From contig NZ_JAMWYS010000024.1 of NCBI RefSeq assembly GCF_023914155.1, forward strand, positions 372,001 through 436,000: DNA of 64,000 nt, in the 5' to 3' direction. A program made the position numbers and the translations under genes. The notes beneath the pieces are model-generated. The model did no database searches. It was not told the DNA's origin and saw only the letters and a list, made by a program, of their open reading frames with translations. The stretch comes from Solitalea agri. Its GTDB lineage: Bacteria; Bacteroidota; Bacteroidia; Sphingobacteriales; Sphingobacteriaceae. Shown here one piece after another: positions 1-8,798 of this stretch. Every line of letters starts with the position of its first letter. Within the stretch, counting starts at the first letter, position 1.

Positions 1-131
1 GCCAGCGCCATCGTTTAATCGGTTTAAATGAATGGGGCGTGGTTGCTGAAATATGGCAGCATACAGACGTTGACCATCCTTCTGATGAAGATGATATAGT
101 TAGATTACAGGATGATTTCGGCAGGAAATAA
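1..131 (+). CDS. C-terminal fragment, cupin mannose-6-phosphate/phosphoheptose isomerase-like protein
   Basis: This is an open frame from position 3 to the stop at 129-131; its 5' end lies outside the window. The last 42 residues contain the segments RHRLIGLNEWGVVAEIWQH and HPSDEDDIVRLQDDFGRK. I recognise this tail from short Bacteroidetes cupin proteins annotated as mannose-6-phosphate isomerase-like or phosphoheptose isomerase. The catalytic cupin motifs are not in view, so the function rests on the tail alone. Its position upstream of two alpha-mannosidase genes would fit a role in mannose phosphate metabolism, but the 410-base gap argues against one transcript. Confidence 0.6.
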   Translation, partial: QRHRLIGLNEWGVVAEIWQHTDVDHPSDEDDIVRLQDDFGRK

Positions 132-241
132 TGCTTAACATTCAATGGTATTATTTGATTGTTAAGCGAATGGTAATTATAGCCAACAAAAATTTAACAT
201 CAATTTTTATTTCATTCAATGTATTGAGTCGTAATTTTTTA

Positions 242-249
242 TATTTTTG
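242..249 (+). promoter_or_regulatory. Candidate Bacteroidetes -7 box (TATTTTTG) for the GH92 cluster
   Basis: TATTTTTG matches the Bacteroidetes TAnnTTTG -7 consensus. A TTG lies at 224-226, closer than the usual 19-20 base spacing, so the -33 element is weak. The operator-like palindrome starts at the last base of this box, so it would cover the transcription start. Confidence 0.35.
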
Positions 250-264
250 CTAAAACGTTTTAGC
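249..264. promoter_or_regulatory. Perfect palindrome gctaaaacgttttagc, LacI-family operator-like
   Basis: The 16-base sequence equals its own reverse complement and has the central CG step in an A/T-rich frame typical of LacI/GalR-family operators. It immediately follows the candidate -7 box, a repressor position. No LacI gene lies in the window. Confidence 0.5.
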
Positions 265-417
265 CTTGTTTAGGATCAAAATGAGGATAAGATATACAGG
301 ATGTTTTTTACGATTGGAAATATTAAACGCATCCAGGTCATCCCCCGACCATTTCAATAACCAAATTGATTCTGTAAGCAACAGTGTTTTAATGATTGGA
401 AATATTTAATCGCTGTA

Positions 418-435
418 GCTAAAACGTTTTTTAGC
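418..435. promoter_or_regulatory. Second operator-like palindrome (gctaaaacgttttttagc)
   Basis: This is a near copy of the 249-264 palindrome with two extra T. It starts 169 bases downstream of the first copy and 106 bases before the GH92 start. Two similar sites flanking a promoter region suggest cooperative binding or looping by a LacI-type regulator. That is inference. Confidence 0.45.
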
Positions 436-541
436 TTATATTTATAAAGATCACTGATAGCCTATTTACGCTCACAAAATTTGCTTGGCAATTAAAAACC
501 CATGTTTCTTTCGTACATTTCAAATCTGGCTAACGATTAAT

Positions 542-2839
542 ATGAAAAAAATCCATACCCTTATTTTCCTCTCTCTCTTCTTTTACAGCTTTTCATTAAA
601 TGCCCAAACAGTTACAAAAGTTATCGATCCGGTAGAGTGGATCAACCCTTTAATGGGAACCGACTCTAAGGTGAGTTTATCTAACGGGAACACCTACCCT
701 GCCATTGCCGTACCCTGGGGCATGAATTTCTGGCTGCCCCAAACCAATGTTATGGGCGATGGATGGGCTTATCAGTATGCAGCTGATAAAATTAGAGGGT
801 TCAAGCAGACCCATCAACCTTCACCTTGGATGAATGATTACGGGCAGTTTGCGATAATGCCTGTTACGCAAAGCTTAAAGTTTGAACAAAACGCCAGGGC
901 GAGTTGGTTTTCACATAAAGCTGAAGTTTCTAAGCCTTACTACTACAGCGTTTATTTAGCCGATGCAGATGTAACCACTGAAATTACTCCTACCGAAAGA
1001 GCTGCCCAGTTTCGATTTACTTTCCCCAAAAACGACAGTTCTTTTGTTGTAATCGATGCCTTTGATAAAGGTTCTTATATCAAAATTCTGCCTAAGGAGA
1101 ACAAAATAATAGGCTACACAACCAGAAACAGTGGTGGAGTACCCACTAATTTTAAAAACTACTTTGTCGTTTATATTGATAAGCCATTTACGTTGGCAGC
1201 AGCCTGGCATAATAAACAATTAGCAAAAGACACACTCGAATATCAGGCTAATCATGTTGGAGCGGTTATCGGTTTCAAAACTTCTAAAGGAGAAAAAGTA
1301 AACCTAAAAGTAGCATCCTCATTTATCAGTTTTGAACAAGCAGAACTTAACCTGAAGCGAGAAATTGGAACCGACAACTTTGAGCAGACCAAACAAAAAG
1401 CGAAAGCAGCCTGGAATAAAGAACTAAGCCGCATTACTGTAGAAGGTGGTACAGTTGACCAGACTCGCACATTCTATTCATGTATGTACCGGACACTTCA
1501 GTTTCCGCAGAAACATTATGAATTAGATGCCAGCAATAAGGTTATTCATTATAGTCCTTATAACGGCAAGGTTTTACCCGGTTACTTATTTGCCGGAACG
1601 GGCTTTTGGGATACATTCAGAGCACTGTACCCATTTTTAAACCTCATGTATCCGGGCATCAACAAACAAATGCAGGAAGGTTTATTAAATGCTTACCGGG
1701 AAGGCGGATTTTTACCAGAATGGTCTAGTCCGGGTTTTAGAAATGTTATGGTAGGTAATAATTCTGCAGCTGTCGTGGCTGATGCTTACATAAAAGGCTT
1801 AAGAGGATATGACATCAATACACTTTATGAAGCCCTAAAACATGGAGCTAACAATGAAGGTCCAATGGATGCGGTAGGACGAAGAGGCGTTGAATACTAC
1901 AACAAACTGGGATATGTTCCATATGATGTAAAAATCGATGAGAATGCTGCCCGAACACTGGAATATGCATACGACGATTTCACCATTTATAAGCTTGCAA
2001 AAGCTTTAAACAAACCTAAAGAAGAACAGGAGCTGTATGCGAAACGCTCGCAAAATTATCGGAATCTGTTTGATACTGAAACTAAGCTAATGCGAGGAAA
2101 GAACCAGGATGGAACTTTCCAATCTCCATTCAATCCTTTTAAATGGGGAGATGCCTTTACCGAAGGTAATAGCTGGCATTATTCATGGAGCGTATTTCAT
2201 GATATTAAAGGACTCTCGGATTTAATGGGCGGGAAAGCCCAGTTTGCCCAAATGCTGGATTCCGTTTTTGTAATGCCACCGGTTTTCGATGAAAGCTATT
2301 ATGGTTCTGTGATCCACGAAATCAGAGAAATGCAGATCATGAATATGGGCCAATATGCCCATGGCAACCAGCCTATTCAGCATATGATCTACCTATACAA
2401 CTTTGCTGGTCAGCCTTGGAAAACGCAGTATTGGGCACGTAAAGTATTAGATAATTTCTACAAAGCTACGCCAGATGGTTATTGTGGAGACGAAGACAAT
2501 GGACAGACTTCAGCCTGGTACGTATTTTCGGCAATGGGCTTTTACCCTGTTTGTCCCGCAACCGATCAATACGTTTTAGGGGCTCCCTTGTTTAAGAAAA
2601 TCATACTAAAACTAGAAAACGGAAAATCATTTGTAATCGAGGCTCCAAAAAACAGCGATAAAAACTTATATGTTAAATCTGCTCTGTTTAACACTAAGCC
2701 TTATTCAAAAAATTGGATCAATCATTTTGATTTACTAAAAGGAGGTTCCATTTCATTTGATATGAGCGATACTCCTAATACGACTAAAGGAACTCGTATT
2801 GAAGACGAACCTTATTCATTTAGCAAAGACGAGAAATAA
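542..2839 (+). CDS. Secreted GH92 alpha-mannosidase (QPSPW subgroup)
   Basis: GH92 enzymes are calcium-dependent exo-alpha-mannosidases acting on alpha-1,2/1,3/1,4/1,6-linked mannose in N-glycans and yeast-type mannans. The frame opens at 485, but I start at the ATG at 542 because it gives a clean signal peptide (MKKIHTLIFLSLFFYSFSLNAQ); the 765-residue length suits the family. Family segments are NPLMGTDS (~35-42), FWDTFRALYPF (~355), EYAYDDF (~473), EGNSWHYSW (~540), HGNQPIQH (~606) and DNGQTSAWY (~651). Where the paralogue at 4722 has HTHFSGTG, this protein has THQPSPWMNDYGQF (~90-103), so it belongs to another GH92 subgroup and probably prefers another linkage. Expected location is periplasm or cell surface. 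It is the first gene of a three-gene glycosidase cluster. Confidence 0.92.
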   Translation: MKKIHTLIFLSLFFYSFSLNAQTVTKVIDPVEWINPLMGTDSKVSLSNGNTYPAIAVPWGMNFWLPQTNVMGDGWAYQYAADKIRGFKQTHQPSPWMNDYGQFAIMPVTQSLKFEQNARASWFSHKAEVSKPYYYSVYLADADVTTEITPTERAAQFRFTFPKNDSSFVVIDAFDKGSYIKILPKENKIIGYTTRNSGGVPTNFKNYFVVYIDKPFTLAAAWHNKQLAKDTLEYQANHVGAVIGFKTSKGEKVNLKVASSFISFEQAELNLKREIGTDNFEQTKQKAKAAWNKELSRITVEGGTVDQTRTFYSCMYRTLQFPQKHYELDASNKVIHYSPYNGKVLPGYLFAGTGFWDTFRALYPFLNLMYPGINKQMQEGLLNAYREGGFLPEWSSPGFRNVMVGNNSAAVVADAYIKGLRGYDINTLYEALKHGANNEGPMDAVGRRGVEYYNKLGYVPYDVKIDENAARTLEYAYDDFTIYKLAKALNKPKEEQELYAKRSQNYRNLFDTETKLMRGKNQDGTFQSPFNPFKWGDAFTEGNSWHYSWSVFHDIKGLSDLMGGKAQFAQMLDSVFVMPPVFDESYYGSVIHEIREMQIMNMGQYAHGNQPIQHMIYLYNFAGQPWKTQYWARKVLDNFYKATPDGYCGDEDNGQTSAWYVFSAMGFYPVCPATDQYVLGAPLFKKIILKLENGKSFVIEAPKNSDKNLYVKSALFNTKPYSKNWINHFDLLKGGSISFDMSDTPNTTKGTRIEDEPYSFSKDEK

Positions 2840-2888
2840 GAATCAAATAAAGAGGCTGCCTAAATAGTCACAATAACCAGATAGTCTG

Positions 2889-2948
2889 CCCTTCGACTTC
2901 GCTCAGGGTGACTAACTGGTTAATGTCAGGCTGAGCGGAGTCGAAGCC
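2889..2948. repeat. REP-like imperfect inverted repeat between GH92 and GH13 genes
   Basis: The left arm cttcgacttcgctcagggtgac (2891-2912) pairs with the right arm gtcaggctgagcggagtcgaag (2925-2946); 19 of 22 positions match, and one mismatch would be G:U in RNA. This resembles the dispersed palindromic elements common between Bacteroidetes genes. In mRNA it would form a stable hairpin inside the operon and could stabilise or weaken read-through. Confidence 0.7.
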
Positions 2949-3005
2949 TCGCTCTAGGTAACTAAGTCAAGACTTTTAGCCCGTCTCTATTTTTAAATCA
3001 ATCAT

Positions 3006-4676
3006 ATGAGTAGAATTGTTAAAATCACACTCACTATATTTTTCAGTTTATACTTTACCGGAGTAAATGCTCAATGGAAAACCCCAAAATGGTTGAGTAA
3101 AGCGGTCTTTTACCAACTGTACCCCCAAAGTTTTAAAGATTCAAATGGAGATGGCGTTGGTGACTTAAAGGGTGTTGAACAAAAACTGGATTATTTGAAA
3201 AACTTAGGAATTACCGCCATTTGGATGAATCCTATCTTCGAATCACCTTTTAGAGACGCAGGTTATGACGTTAGCAACTTTTACAAAATTGCTCCCCGAT
3301 ACGGAACGGTCGAAGATTTAAAACAACTTTTATCAGCGGCACATAAACGAGGGATAAAAATATGCCTTGATTTGGTAGCGGGACATACTTCTGATCAGCA
3401 TGCATGGTTTCAGGCTTCTGCTCGTGCTGATTCAAATGAATTTACGCATCGCTACATTTGGACACCTTCAAAAGATATCGTTCCGGGTAGTTTCTTTATT
3501 AAAAACAATTATCCGCGCAATGGTAACTATCTGAAGAATTTTTTCGACTATCAGCCAGCCTTAAACTACGGCTATGCTAATCCTGATAAAACCAAACCCT
3601 GGCAAGAATCGGTTGATGCTTCTGGCCCTAAAGCAACGCGTAATGAATTGAAAAAGATCATTGCTTTTTGGATGGATAAAGGCATAGATGGATTCAGGGT
3701 TGATATGGCTTTCTCGTTAATTAAAGATGATAACAATCTGACTGAAACAAAAAAACTGTGGACCGAAACACGTACCTGGTTTGAGCAAAAGTATTCAGAA
3801 GGTGTTTTAATCGCCGAATGGAGCAACCCAACGAATTCCATTAATGCAGGTTTCCATATCGATTTTATGATGCACTTTGGGGTGGCAGGCTATCCCTCAT
3901 TATTCTTTAATGAACACGGGACTTTTAAAGGCGAACATCCATTTTTTGATAAAAGTGGTAAAGGTGATTTCCTATTGTTTTGGATAAATTATCTTCAACA
4001 GATAAATGCCACAAAAGGTAATGGTTATGTTGCTATTCCTTCCGCTAATCATGATTTTCAGCGGCCTAATTGTGGAAGTAGAAATTCTGTTCAGGAACTA
4101 AAAACCGTTATGGCTTTTCTGCTCACTATGCCGGGAATTCCCTTTATTTATTATGGAGATGAGATTGGAATGTGTTATATCGAAGATTTACCAGATGTGG
4201 AAGGCAGTGTGCTTCCGGATGGGAACAACAGAGCCGGAACTCGTACACCCATGCAATGGAATTCCACCCTAAATGCTGGTTTCTCAACAGCATCAACTAC
4301 TTATTTACCAATTGACCCTAGCCCTAATCGGCCAACAGTTGAACAGGAAACTACAGATAAAGAATCGCTGTTAAACTTTGCAAAGTCACTGATAAAACGG
4401 CGATCTTCCTCACCTGCTCTAGGCAATAATGGCGGAATTGAAGCTTTGTATATTAAAGAGAAAACCTACCCAGTTGTGTATCTGCGTTCGTCAGGAACTG
4501 AACGCTATGTAATTGCAATAAATCCATCAGCAGGTAATGTTACTGCCAACTTTGAAATAAAAAATGCCAGGTCGCTTGTTCCTGTTTACAGTTCAAACTG
4601 CAGCTTCAACCTTAAAAATAATAGTGCCGAAATAAAAATGAATGGTGTTGCTTACGGTATTTTTAAAATCCAATAA
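3006..4676 (+). CDS. Secreted GH13 alpha-glucosidase/alpha-amylase family enzyme
   Basis: This is a 556-residue GH13 enzyme with a signal peptide ending near NAQ (residue 23). The barrel motifs are in order: AVFYQLYPQSFKDSNGDGVG (33-52), DLVAGHTSDQH (122-132), DGFRVDMA with nucleophile D233, LIAEWSNP with general acid E271, and SANHD with D350. The N-terminal signature resembles oligo-1,6-glucosidase, alpha-glucosidase and trehalose synthase-type members. Motif I reads GHTS rather than the common NHTS. The C-terminal ~90 residues look like the usual beta-sandwich. It lies between two GH92 genes and would remove alpha-glucose units outside the cytoplasm. The exact linkage cannot be read from sequence. 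Confidence 0.88.
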   Translation: MSRIVKITLTIFFSLYFTGVNAQWKTPKWLSKAVFYQLYPQSFKDSNGDGVGDLKGVEQKLDYLKNLGITAIWMNPIFESPFRDAGYDVSNFYKIAPRYGTVEDLKQLLSAAHKRGIKICLDLVAGHTSDQHAWFQASARADSNEFTHRYIWTPSKDIVPGSFFIKNNYPRNGNYLKNFFDYQPALNYGYANPDKTKPWQESVDASGPKATRNELKKIIAFWMDKGIDGFRVDMAFSLIKDDNNLTETKKLWTETRTWFEQKYSEGVLIAEWSNPTNSINAGFHIDFMMHFGVAGYPSLFFNEHGTFKGEHPFFDKSGKGDFLLFWINYLQQINATKGNGYVAIPSANHDFQRPNCGSRNSVQELKTVMAFLLTMPGIPFIYYGDEIGMCYIEDLPDVEGSVLPDGNNRAGTRTPMQWNSTLNAGFSTASTTYLPIDPSPNRPTVEQETTDKESLLNFAKSLIKRRSSSPALGNNGGIEALYIKEKTYPVVYLRSSGTERYVIAINPSAGNVTANFEIKNARSLVPVYSSNCSFNLKNNSAEIKMNGVAYGIFKIQ

Positions 4677-4721
4677 TTAATGTTTGTGATTACTTTAGCT
4701 CTATCCATCGATAAATAACTC

Positions 4722-7007
4722 ATGAAGAAACTTTTACTAGCCATTTTTTTATTGCCTCTTTTTGCTTCTGCCCAAGAGAAAAACTTCATCCAATTTGTAA
4801 AACCACTAATCGGTACACAGCGCATGGGACATACTTATCCCGGAGCAACAGTGCCTTTTGGTTCCGTTCAGCTGAGCCCTGAAACGGATACACTGAGCTA
4901 TGAAAAAAATGGAAAATACAATGGCGATGTTTATAAATATTGCGCAGGCTACCAATATGACGATAAAACGATTGTAGGCTTTAGTCATACTCATTTTAGC
5001 GGAACCGGTCACTCCGATTTGGGTGATTTTTTAATCATGCCGACAACAGGTCCATTACAATTAAACCCTGGCACTGCTGATCATCCGGAAAATGGATATC
5101 GCTCTAAATTTTCACACGCAAACGAAATTGCCGAGCCTGCCTATTATAAAGTTAAGCTCGATGATCATGCTATTTTGGCTGAACTAACTGCTACAACACG
5201 AGTTGGTTTTCACCAGTACACTTTTCCTAAATCAGATAACGCCCATATTATTTTCGATTTGACATCGGGGATATATAACTATGAAAATAAAAATGTATGG
5301 ACCTTTGTTCGGGTTGAAAATGATTCAACAATAACTGGGTATCGTCAAACTAATGGTTGGGCTCGTACTCGTATTGTTTATTTCGCCATGAAGTTCTCAA
5401 AGCCATTTAAAGAATATGGCTTTAAAAATCAGGCAAACGATGTTTACAAAGGTTTCTGGAGAAAATTCGATCAGTCTAAAAATTTCCCTGAAATAGCGGG
5501 AAAGCAAATAAAGGCATGGTTTGATTTCAATACCGAAGGAGGAGAAATGATCAAGATCAAGTTTGCCTTGTCGCCGGTAAGCACCGAAGGAGCTTTAAAA
5601 AATTTACAGGCTGAAATTCCTCACTGGGATTTTGACCGTGTAAAACGCGAAGGCCAACAGCAATGGAACAAAGAATTAAATAAAATCAAGGTGGAAAGCT
5701 TAACCAACGATGAGCAGATCAATTTTTACACGGCTATGTATCATGCGTTTTTGAGCCCAACTACCTACATGGATTTAGATGGAAGCTATAAAGGTTTAGA
5801 TCAGAACATTCATAAAACTGAAAATTTCACCAATTACACTACTTTCTCGCTTTGGGATACCTATCGGGCTTTACACCCGTTCTTCAATCTTATCCAGCCC
5901 AAACGTAACCAGGATATGATCCAATCGATGATGGCTCACTATGATCAAAGCGTTCATAAAATGCTGCCGGTTTGGTCGCACTATGCAAACGAGAATTGGT
6001 GTATGATCGGTTATCATAGCGTTTCGGTAATTGCTGATGCTGTTATTAAGGATAATGCTAACTTCGATGCAAACAAAGCTCTAGATGCCTGCGTAACAAC
6101 TGCCCGAAATCAATATTACGACGGTTTATCCTACTATATGAAAATGGGTTATATTCCGGAGGATAAAAACTCTTCATCTGTTTCTAAGACCCTCGAATAT
6201 GCCTACGATGATTGGTGCATTGCACAAATGGCCAAAAAACTTGGACGCAATGATATTTATGAAGAGTTTATCAAGCGATCAGAAAACTATAAAAACGTTT
6301 ACGATTCGTCCACAGGTTACATGCGCTCTAAGCTTAATGACGGAACCTGGAAAAGCGGTTTTGACGCGTTGAGCACCCACGGACAAGGTTATATTGAAGG
6401 AAACGCCTGGAATTACAGTTTATATGTACCTCAAAACCCTGCGCAAATGATCGAGATGATGGGCGGCAAGGACCGATTTACCAAACATCTTGATTCGTTA
6501 TTTTCTATGCATTTGCCGGATGAGTTTTTTGCTGAAACTGAAGATATTACCCGCGACGGCATTATTGGTAATTACGTACATGGTAATGAACCAGCTCATC
6601 ATGTAGCTTACCTTTATAACTGGACCAATCAACCGTGGAAAACGCAGGACAAAGTAAGAATGATCCTCAAGCATCAGTACAAACCAACTCCTGATGGTTT
6701 AGGTGGTAATGATGATTGCGGACAGATGAGTGCCTGGTATATCTTCACCTCACTAGGATTTTATCCAGTAGCTCCAGGATCTGATGAATATTCGATAGGA
6801 AGTCCTGTTGTAAAATCAGCAGAGTTACAATTAGAAAACGGTAAAACGTTTTCCATTGCAACTGTTAACCAAAGCGAGAAAAATGTATATGTGCAAAAAA
6901 TTGAGCTGAACGGAAAACCTCTTACAGGTTATGCATTAAAACATGCAGATATTATGAATGGTGGTAAACTGGTGTTCTACATGAGTGCTAAACCTAAAAA
7001 GAAATAA
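4722..7007 (+). CDS. Secreted GH92 alpha-mannosidase (HTHFSGTG subgroup)
   Basis: This 761-residue protein has a signal peptide (MKKLLLAIFLLPLFASAQ) and a full set of GH92 blocks: KPLIGT near the N-terminus, SHTHFSGTG (~87-95), SLWDTYRALHPF (~375), EYAYDDW (~491), EGNAWNYS (~558), HGNEPAHH (~619) and DDCGQMSAWY (~663). It is the canonical type of family member with the HTHFSGTG block, unlike the divergent paralogue at 542. The gene follows GH13 by 45 bases without a terminator and is closed by a strong hairpin at 7012-7045. It should cleave terminal alpha-mannose outside the cytoplasm; the linkage is undetermined. Confidence 0.93.
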   Translation: MKKLLLAIFLLPLFASAQEKNFIQFVKPLIGTQRMGHTYPGATVPFGSVQLSPETDTLSYEKNGKYNGDVYKYCAGYQYDDKTIVGFSHTHFSGTGHSDLGDFLIMPTTGPLQLNPGTADHPENGYRSKFSHANEIAEPAYYKVKLDDHAILAELTATTRVGFHQYTFPKSDNAHIIFDLTSGIYNYENKNVWTFVRVENDSTITGYRQTNGWARTRIVYFAMKFSKPFKEYGFKNQANDVYKGFWRKFDQSKNFPEIAGKQIKAWFDFNTEGGEMIKIKFALSPVSTEGALKNLQAEIPHWDFDRVKREGQQQWNKELNKIKVESLTNDEQINFYTAMYHAFLSPTTYMDLDGSYKGLDQNIHKTENFTNYTTFSLWDTYRALHPFFNLIQPKRNQDMIQSMMAHYDQSVHKMLPVWSHYANENWCMIGYHSVSVIADAVIKDNANFDANKALDACVTTARNQYYDGLSYYMKMGYIPEDKNSSSVSKTLEYAYDDWCIAQMAKKLGRNDIYEEFIKRSENYKNVYDSSTGYMRSKLNDGTWKSGFDALSTHGQGYIEGNAWNYSLYVPQNPAQMIEMMGGKDRFTKHLDSLFSMHLPDEFFAETEDITRDGIIGNYVHGNEPAHHVAYLYNWTNQPWKTQDKVRMILKHQYKPTPDGLGGNDDCGQMSAWYIFTSLGFYPVAPGSDEYSIGSPVVKSAELQLENGKTFSIATVNQSEKNVYVQKIELNGKPLTGYALKHADIMNGGKLVFYMSAKPKKK

Positions 7008-7011
7008 ACAT

Positions 7012-7045
7012 AAAGGCCTGTCATCTAAATCGATGACAGGCCTTT
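7012..7045. terminator. Bidirectional intrinsic terminator between GH92 and hemJ
   Basis: The perfect 14-base arms aaaggcctgtcatc and gatgacaggccttt flank a 6-base loop, with A-rich and T-rich edges on both strands. It sits between convergent genes and can end both the glycosidase transcript and the heme transcript. Confidence 0.85.
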
Positions 7046-7075
7046 AAATAAAAATAGTTTATTAATACCTAAGGT

Positions 7076-7609
7076 TTAACCTTTTCGCATACGGGCTTTC
7101 TTGTAGATTTTAACGGCCATCATGATAATCATACTAAAAAGTATAAGTCCGACAAAGCCCCAAAGCCACGAAAGTGCACTTTTCAAAACCACCAGAAAAA
7201 CAATCGCAAAGAGAAAAATGGTAGCTACTTCGTTCCAAATCCTTAACTGAGTAGAAGTCCATTTAAACAAGCCCTCTCGCATTTGCTTCATAATTACCTG
7301 GCATTTGAAATGATACCAAAGCAAACCTAGTACAAAGAGGAATTTTACCATCATCCACGGATGATGATACCATTGCATCTCGATCATCAACCACAAGCCG
7401 CTGCCAACAGTAAGAATCATGGAAGGTACAGTAATGATGTTCCAAAGTTTGGATTCCATCAATTCGAACTGCGTTTGTAAAACCTTCCGTTCCGATTCTT
7501 CACGTTCGTTAGCCTCGGTATGATAAATAAACAAACGAACCATGTAAAATAAGCCGGCGAACCAGCTTACTACAAAAATGATATGAACGGCTTTAATGTA
7601 TAAGTACAC
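7076..7609 (-). CDS. hemJ: Protoporphyrinogen IX oxidase, HemJ family
   Basis: This 177-residue integral membrane protein has about four or five hydrophobic segments and the family N-terminus with the conserved heme-ligand histidine (H9 in YIKAVHIIFVVSWFAGLFY). The SWFAGLFYMVRLFIYH block and the MVKFLFVLGLLWYHF block are typical of HemJ (formerly UPF0093). HemJ oxidises protoporphyrinogen IX to protoporphyrin IX in the inner membrane. Lying directly downstream of hemE in a run of heme genes supports the call. It is the last gene of the run. A CopD-like protein is the main alternative, but length and context favour HemJ. Confidence 0.88.
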   Translation of the reverse strand: MYLYIKAVHIIFVVSWFAGLFYMVRLFIYHTEANEREESERKVLQTQFELMESKLWNIITVPSMILTVGSGLWLMIEMQWYHHPWMMVKFLFVLGLLWYHFKCQVIMKQMREGLFKWTSTQLRIWNEVATIFLFAIVFLVVLKSALSWLWGFVGLILFSMIIMMAVKIYKKARMRKG

Positions 7610-7628
7610 GAATTGAACGTATTTTATG

Positions 7629-7672
7629 CACGAATTACACGAAGACTTTGGTGTAATTCGAATAATTCGTGC
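7629..7672. repeat. Inverted repeat between hemE and hemJ
   Basis: The arms cgaattacac (7631-7640) and gtgtaattcg (7651-7660) are perfectly complementary, and a further aattcgtgc at 7664-7672 pairs with gcacgaatt at 7629-7637. There is no T-run, so this is a palindromic intergenic repeat rather than a clear terminator. Confidence 0.6.
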
Positions 7673-7683
7673 TATTAGTGCTA

Positions 7684-8712
7684 TTAATACTTAAACTCTT
7701 TAATCACCTCTATTGCGTACTTCACATTGTCAAACGGAAGATCAGGCATAATACCATGACCTAAGTTGAAGATGAAGCCATTTTCGCCTCTCATACGCTC
7801 GATCAATCGCAAAACGCGCTCTTTAATCACCTTTTTATCAGCGTAAAGAATATGAGGATCGAAATTACCTTGTACCGCAATATTAGATGGCAAACGTTTT
7901 TTGATATCCAACAGATCTACATTCCAGTCAATTGAAATTACATCCGGCTTAGCTTCGGCCATTAACGGCGCAAACACTGAACTTCCTTTGCAGAAAGAAA
8001 TAACCGGAATATCCTTACGATTTAACTTCGAAATGATTTCGGTAATATAAAAATGCGAGAACTCTTTATAATCGTCCCAGGCTAAGGCCTCTGCCCAACT
8101 ATCAAAAATCTGAATTGCATCAACACCCGCTTCAATTTGCATATTCAAATAATCGGCAGTGATAACGGCCAGTTTCGACAATAATGCCTTGGCTGTTTCC
8201 GGCTCATTGTGCAACATTAATTTGGTTTGCTTAAAGCTCTTTGACGACTTTCCTTCAACCAAATAACTCATCACCGTAAACGGAGCACCTGCAAAGCCAA
8301 TTAATGGAGTTTTATGTGGTGCCAAGCGTTCCTTGATGATCTTAATGGCATCAGCAACGTATTTCAACGACTCTTTTGCAGGAGGTACATTAAGTGCTTC
8401 CACATCTTTCATGGTACGCACAGGATTGGCAAACTGGGGTCCAACACCTTGCTCAAACGACAGCTGACCACCCATTGCTTCAGCCGTAACCAATATATCT
8501 GAAAATAATATGGCAGCATCAATTCCTAAAAGATCAACCGGCAACATCGTTACATCGGCTGCAATTTCAGGGGTTTTACACATTTCCAGGAACGAATATT
8601 TATTCTTGATCTCCCAGTATTCTTTCATGAATCGTCCTGCTTGACGCATCATCCAAACCGGTGGACGTTCTGTTGGCCGCGAAAAGGCAGCATCTATAAA
8701 TAAATTACTCAT
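7684..8712 (-). CDS. hemE: Uroporphyrinogen decarboxylase
   Basis: HemE removes four carboxyl groups from uroporphyrinogen III to give coproporphyrinogen III in the cytoplasm. The 342-residue protein has the signature RPPVWMMRQAGRFMKEYW (16-33) with substrate-binding RQAGR (23-27). It also has the GIDAAILFSDILV segment carrying the catalytic aspartate, GFAGAPFTVMSYLVEG, and the closing FNLGHGIMPDLPFDNVKY segment. Length is normal. It follows the response regulator gene and precedes hemJ by 74 bases. Confidence 0.97.
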   Translation of the reverse strand: MSNLFIDAAFSRPTERPPVWMMRQAGRFMKEYWEIKNKYSFLEMCKTPEIAADVTMLPVDLLGIDAAILFSDILVTAEAMGGQLSFEQGVGPQFANPVRTMKDVEALNVPPAKESLKYVADAIKIIKERLAPHKTPLIGFAGAPFTVMSYLVEGKSSKSFKQTKLMLHNEPETAKALLSKLAVITADYLNMQIEAGVDAIQIFDSWAEALAWDDYKEFSHFYITEIISKLNRKDIPVISFCKGSSVFAPLMAEAKPDVISIDWNVDLLDIKKRLPSNIAVQGNFDPHILYADKKVIKERVLRLIERMRGENGFIFNLGHGIMPDLPFDNVKYAIEVIKEFKY

Positions 8713-8798
8713 ATTATGTATTACGGATTACCGGTTGTGAATTACGAATTGGAGCATTATCCCGCAACTAGCAATTTGAAACTCGAAATTTTAATTTA

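Larger units (their letters stand above)
132..541. other. Intergenic region upstream of the GH92-GH13-GH92 cluster
   Basis: No convincing reading frame is present. The region holds a TAnnTTTG-like box (TATTTTTG, 242-249), a perfect 16-base palindrome touching it (249-264), an imperfect second copy (418-435), and a directly repeated segment gattggaaatatt at 312-324 and 394-406. This looks like a regulated promoter for the glycosidase genes that follow. Confidence 0.6.

Noticed and set aside
485-541. Upstream ATG for the first GH92 gene
   Set aside because: It would put 19 polar residues before a textbook signal peptide; the ATG at 542 is better.
2889-2948. Transcription terminator between GH92 and GH13
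   Set aside because: The stem is long but not followed by a T-run on the coding strand; a REP-like repeat is a better description.
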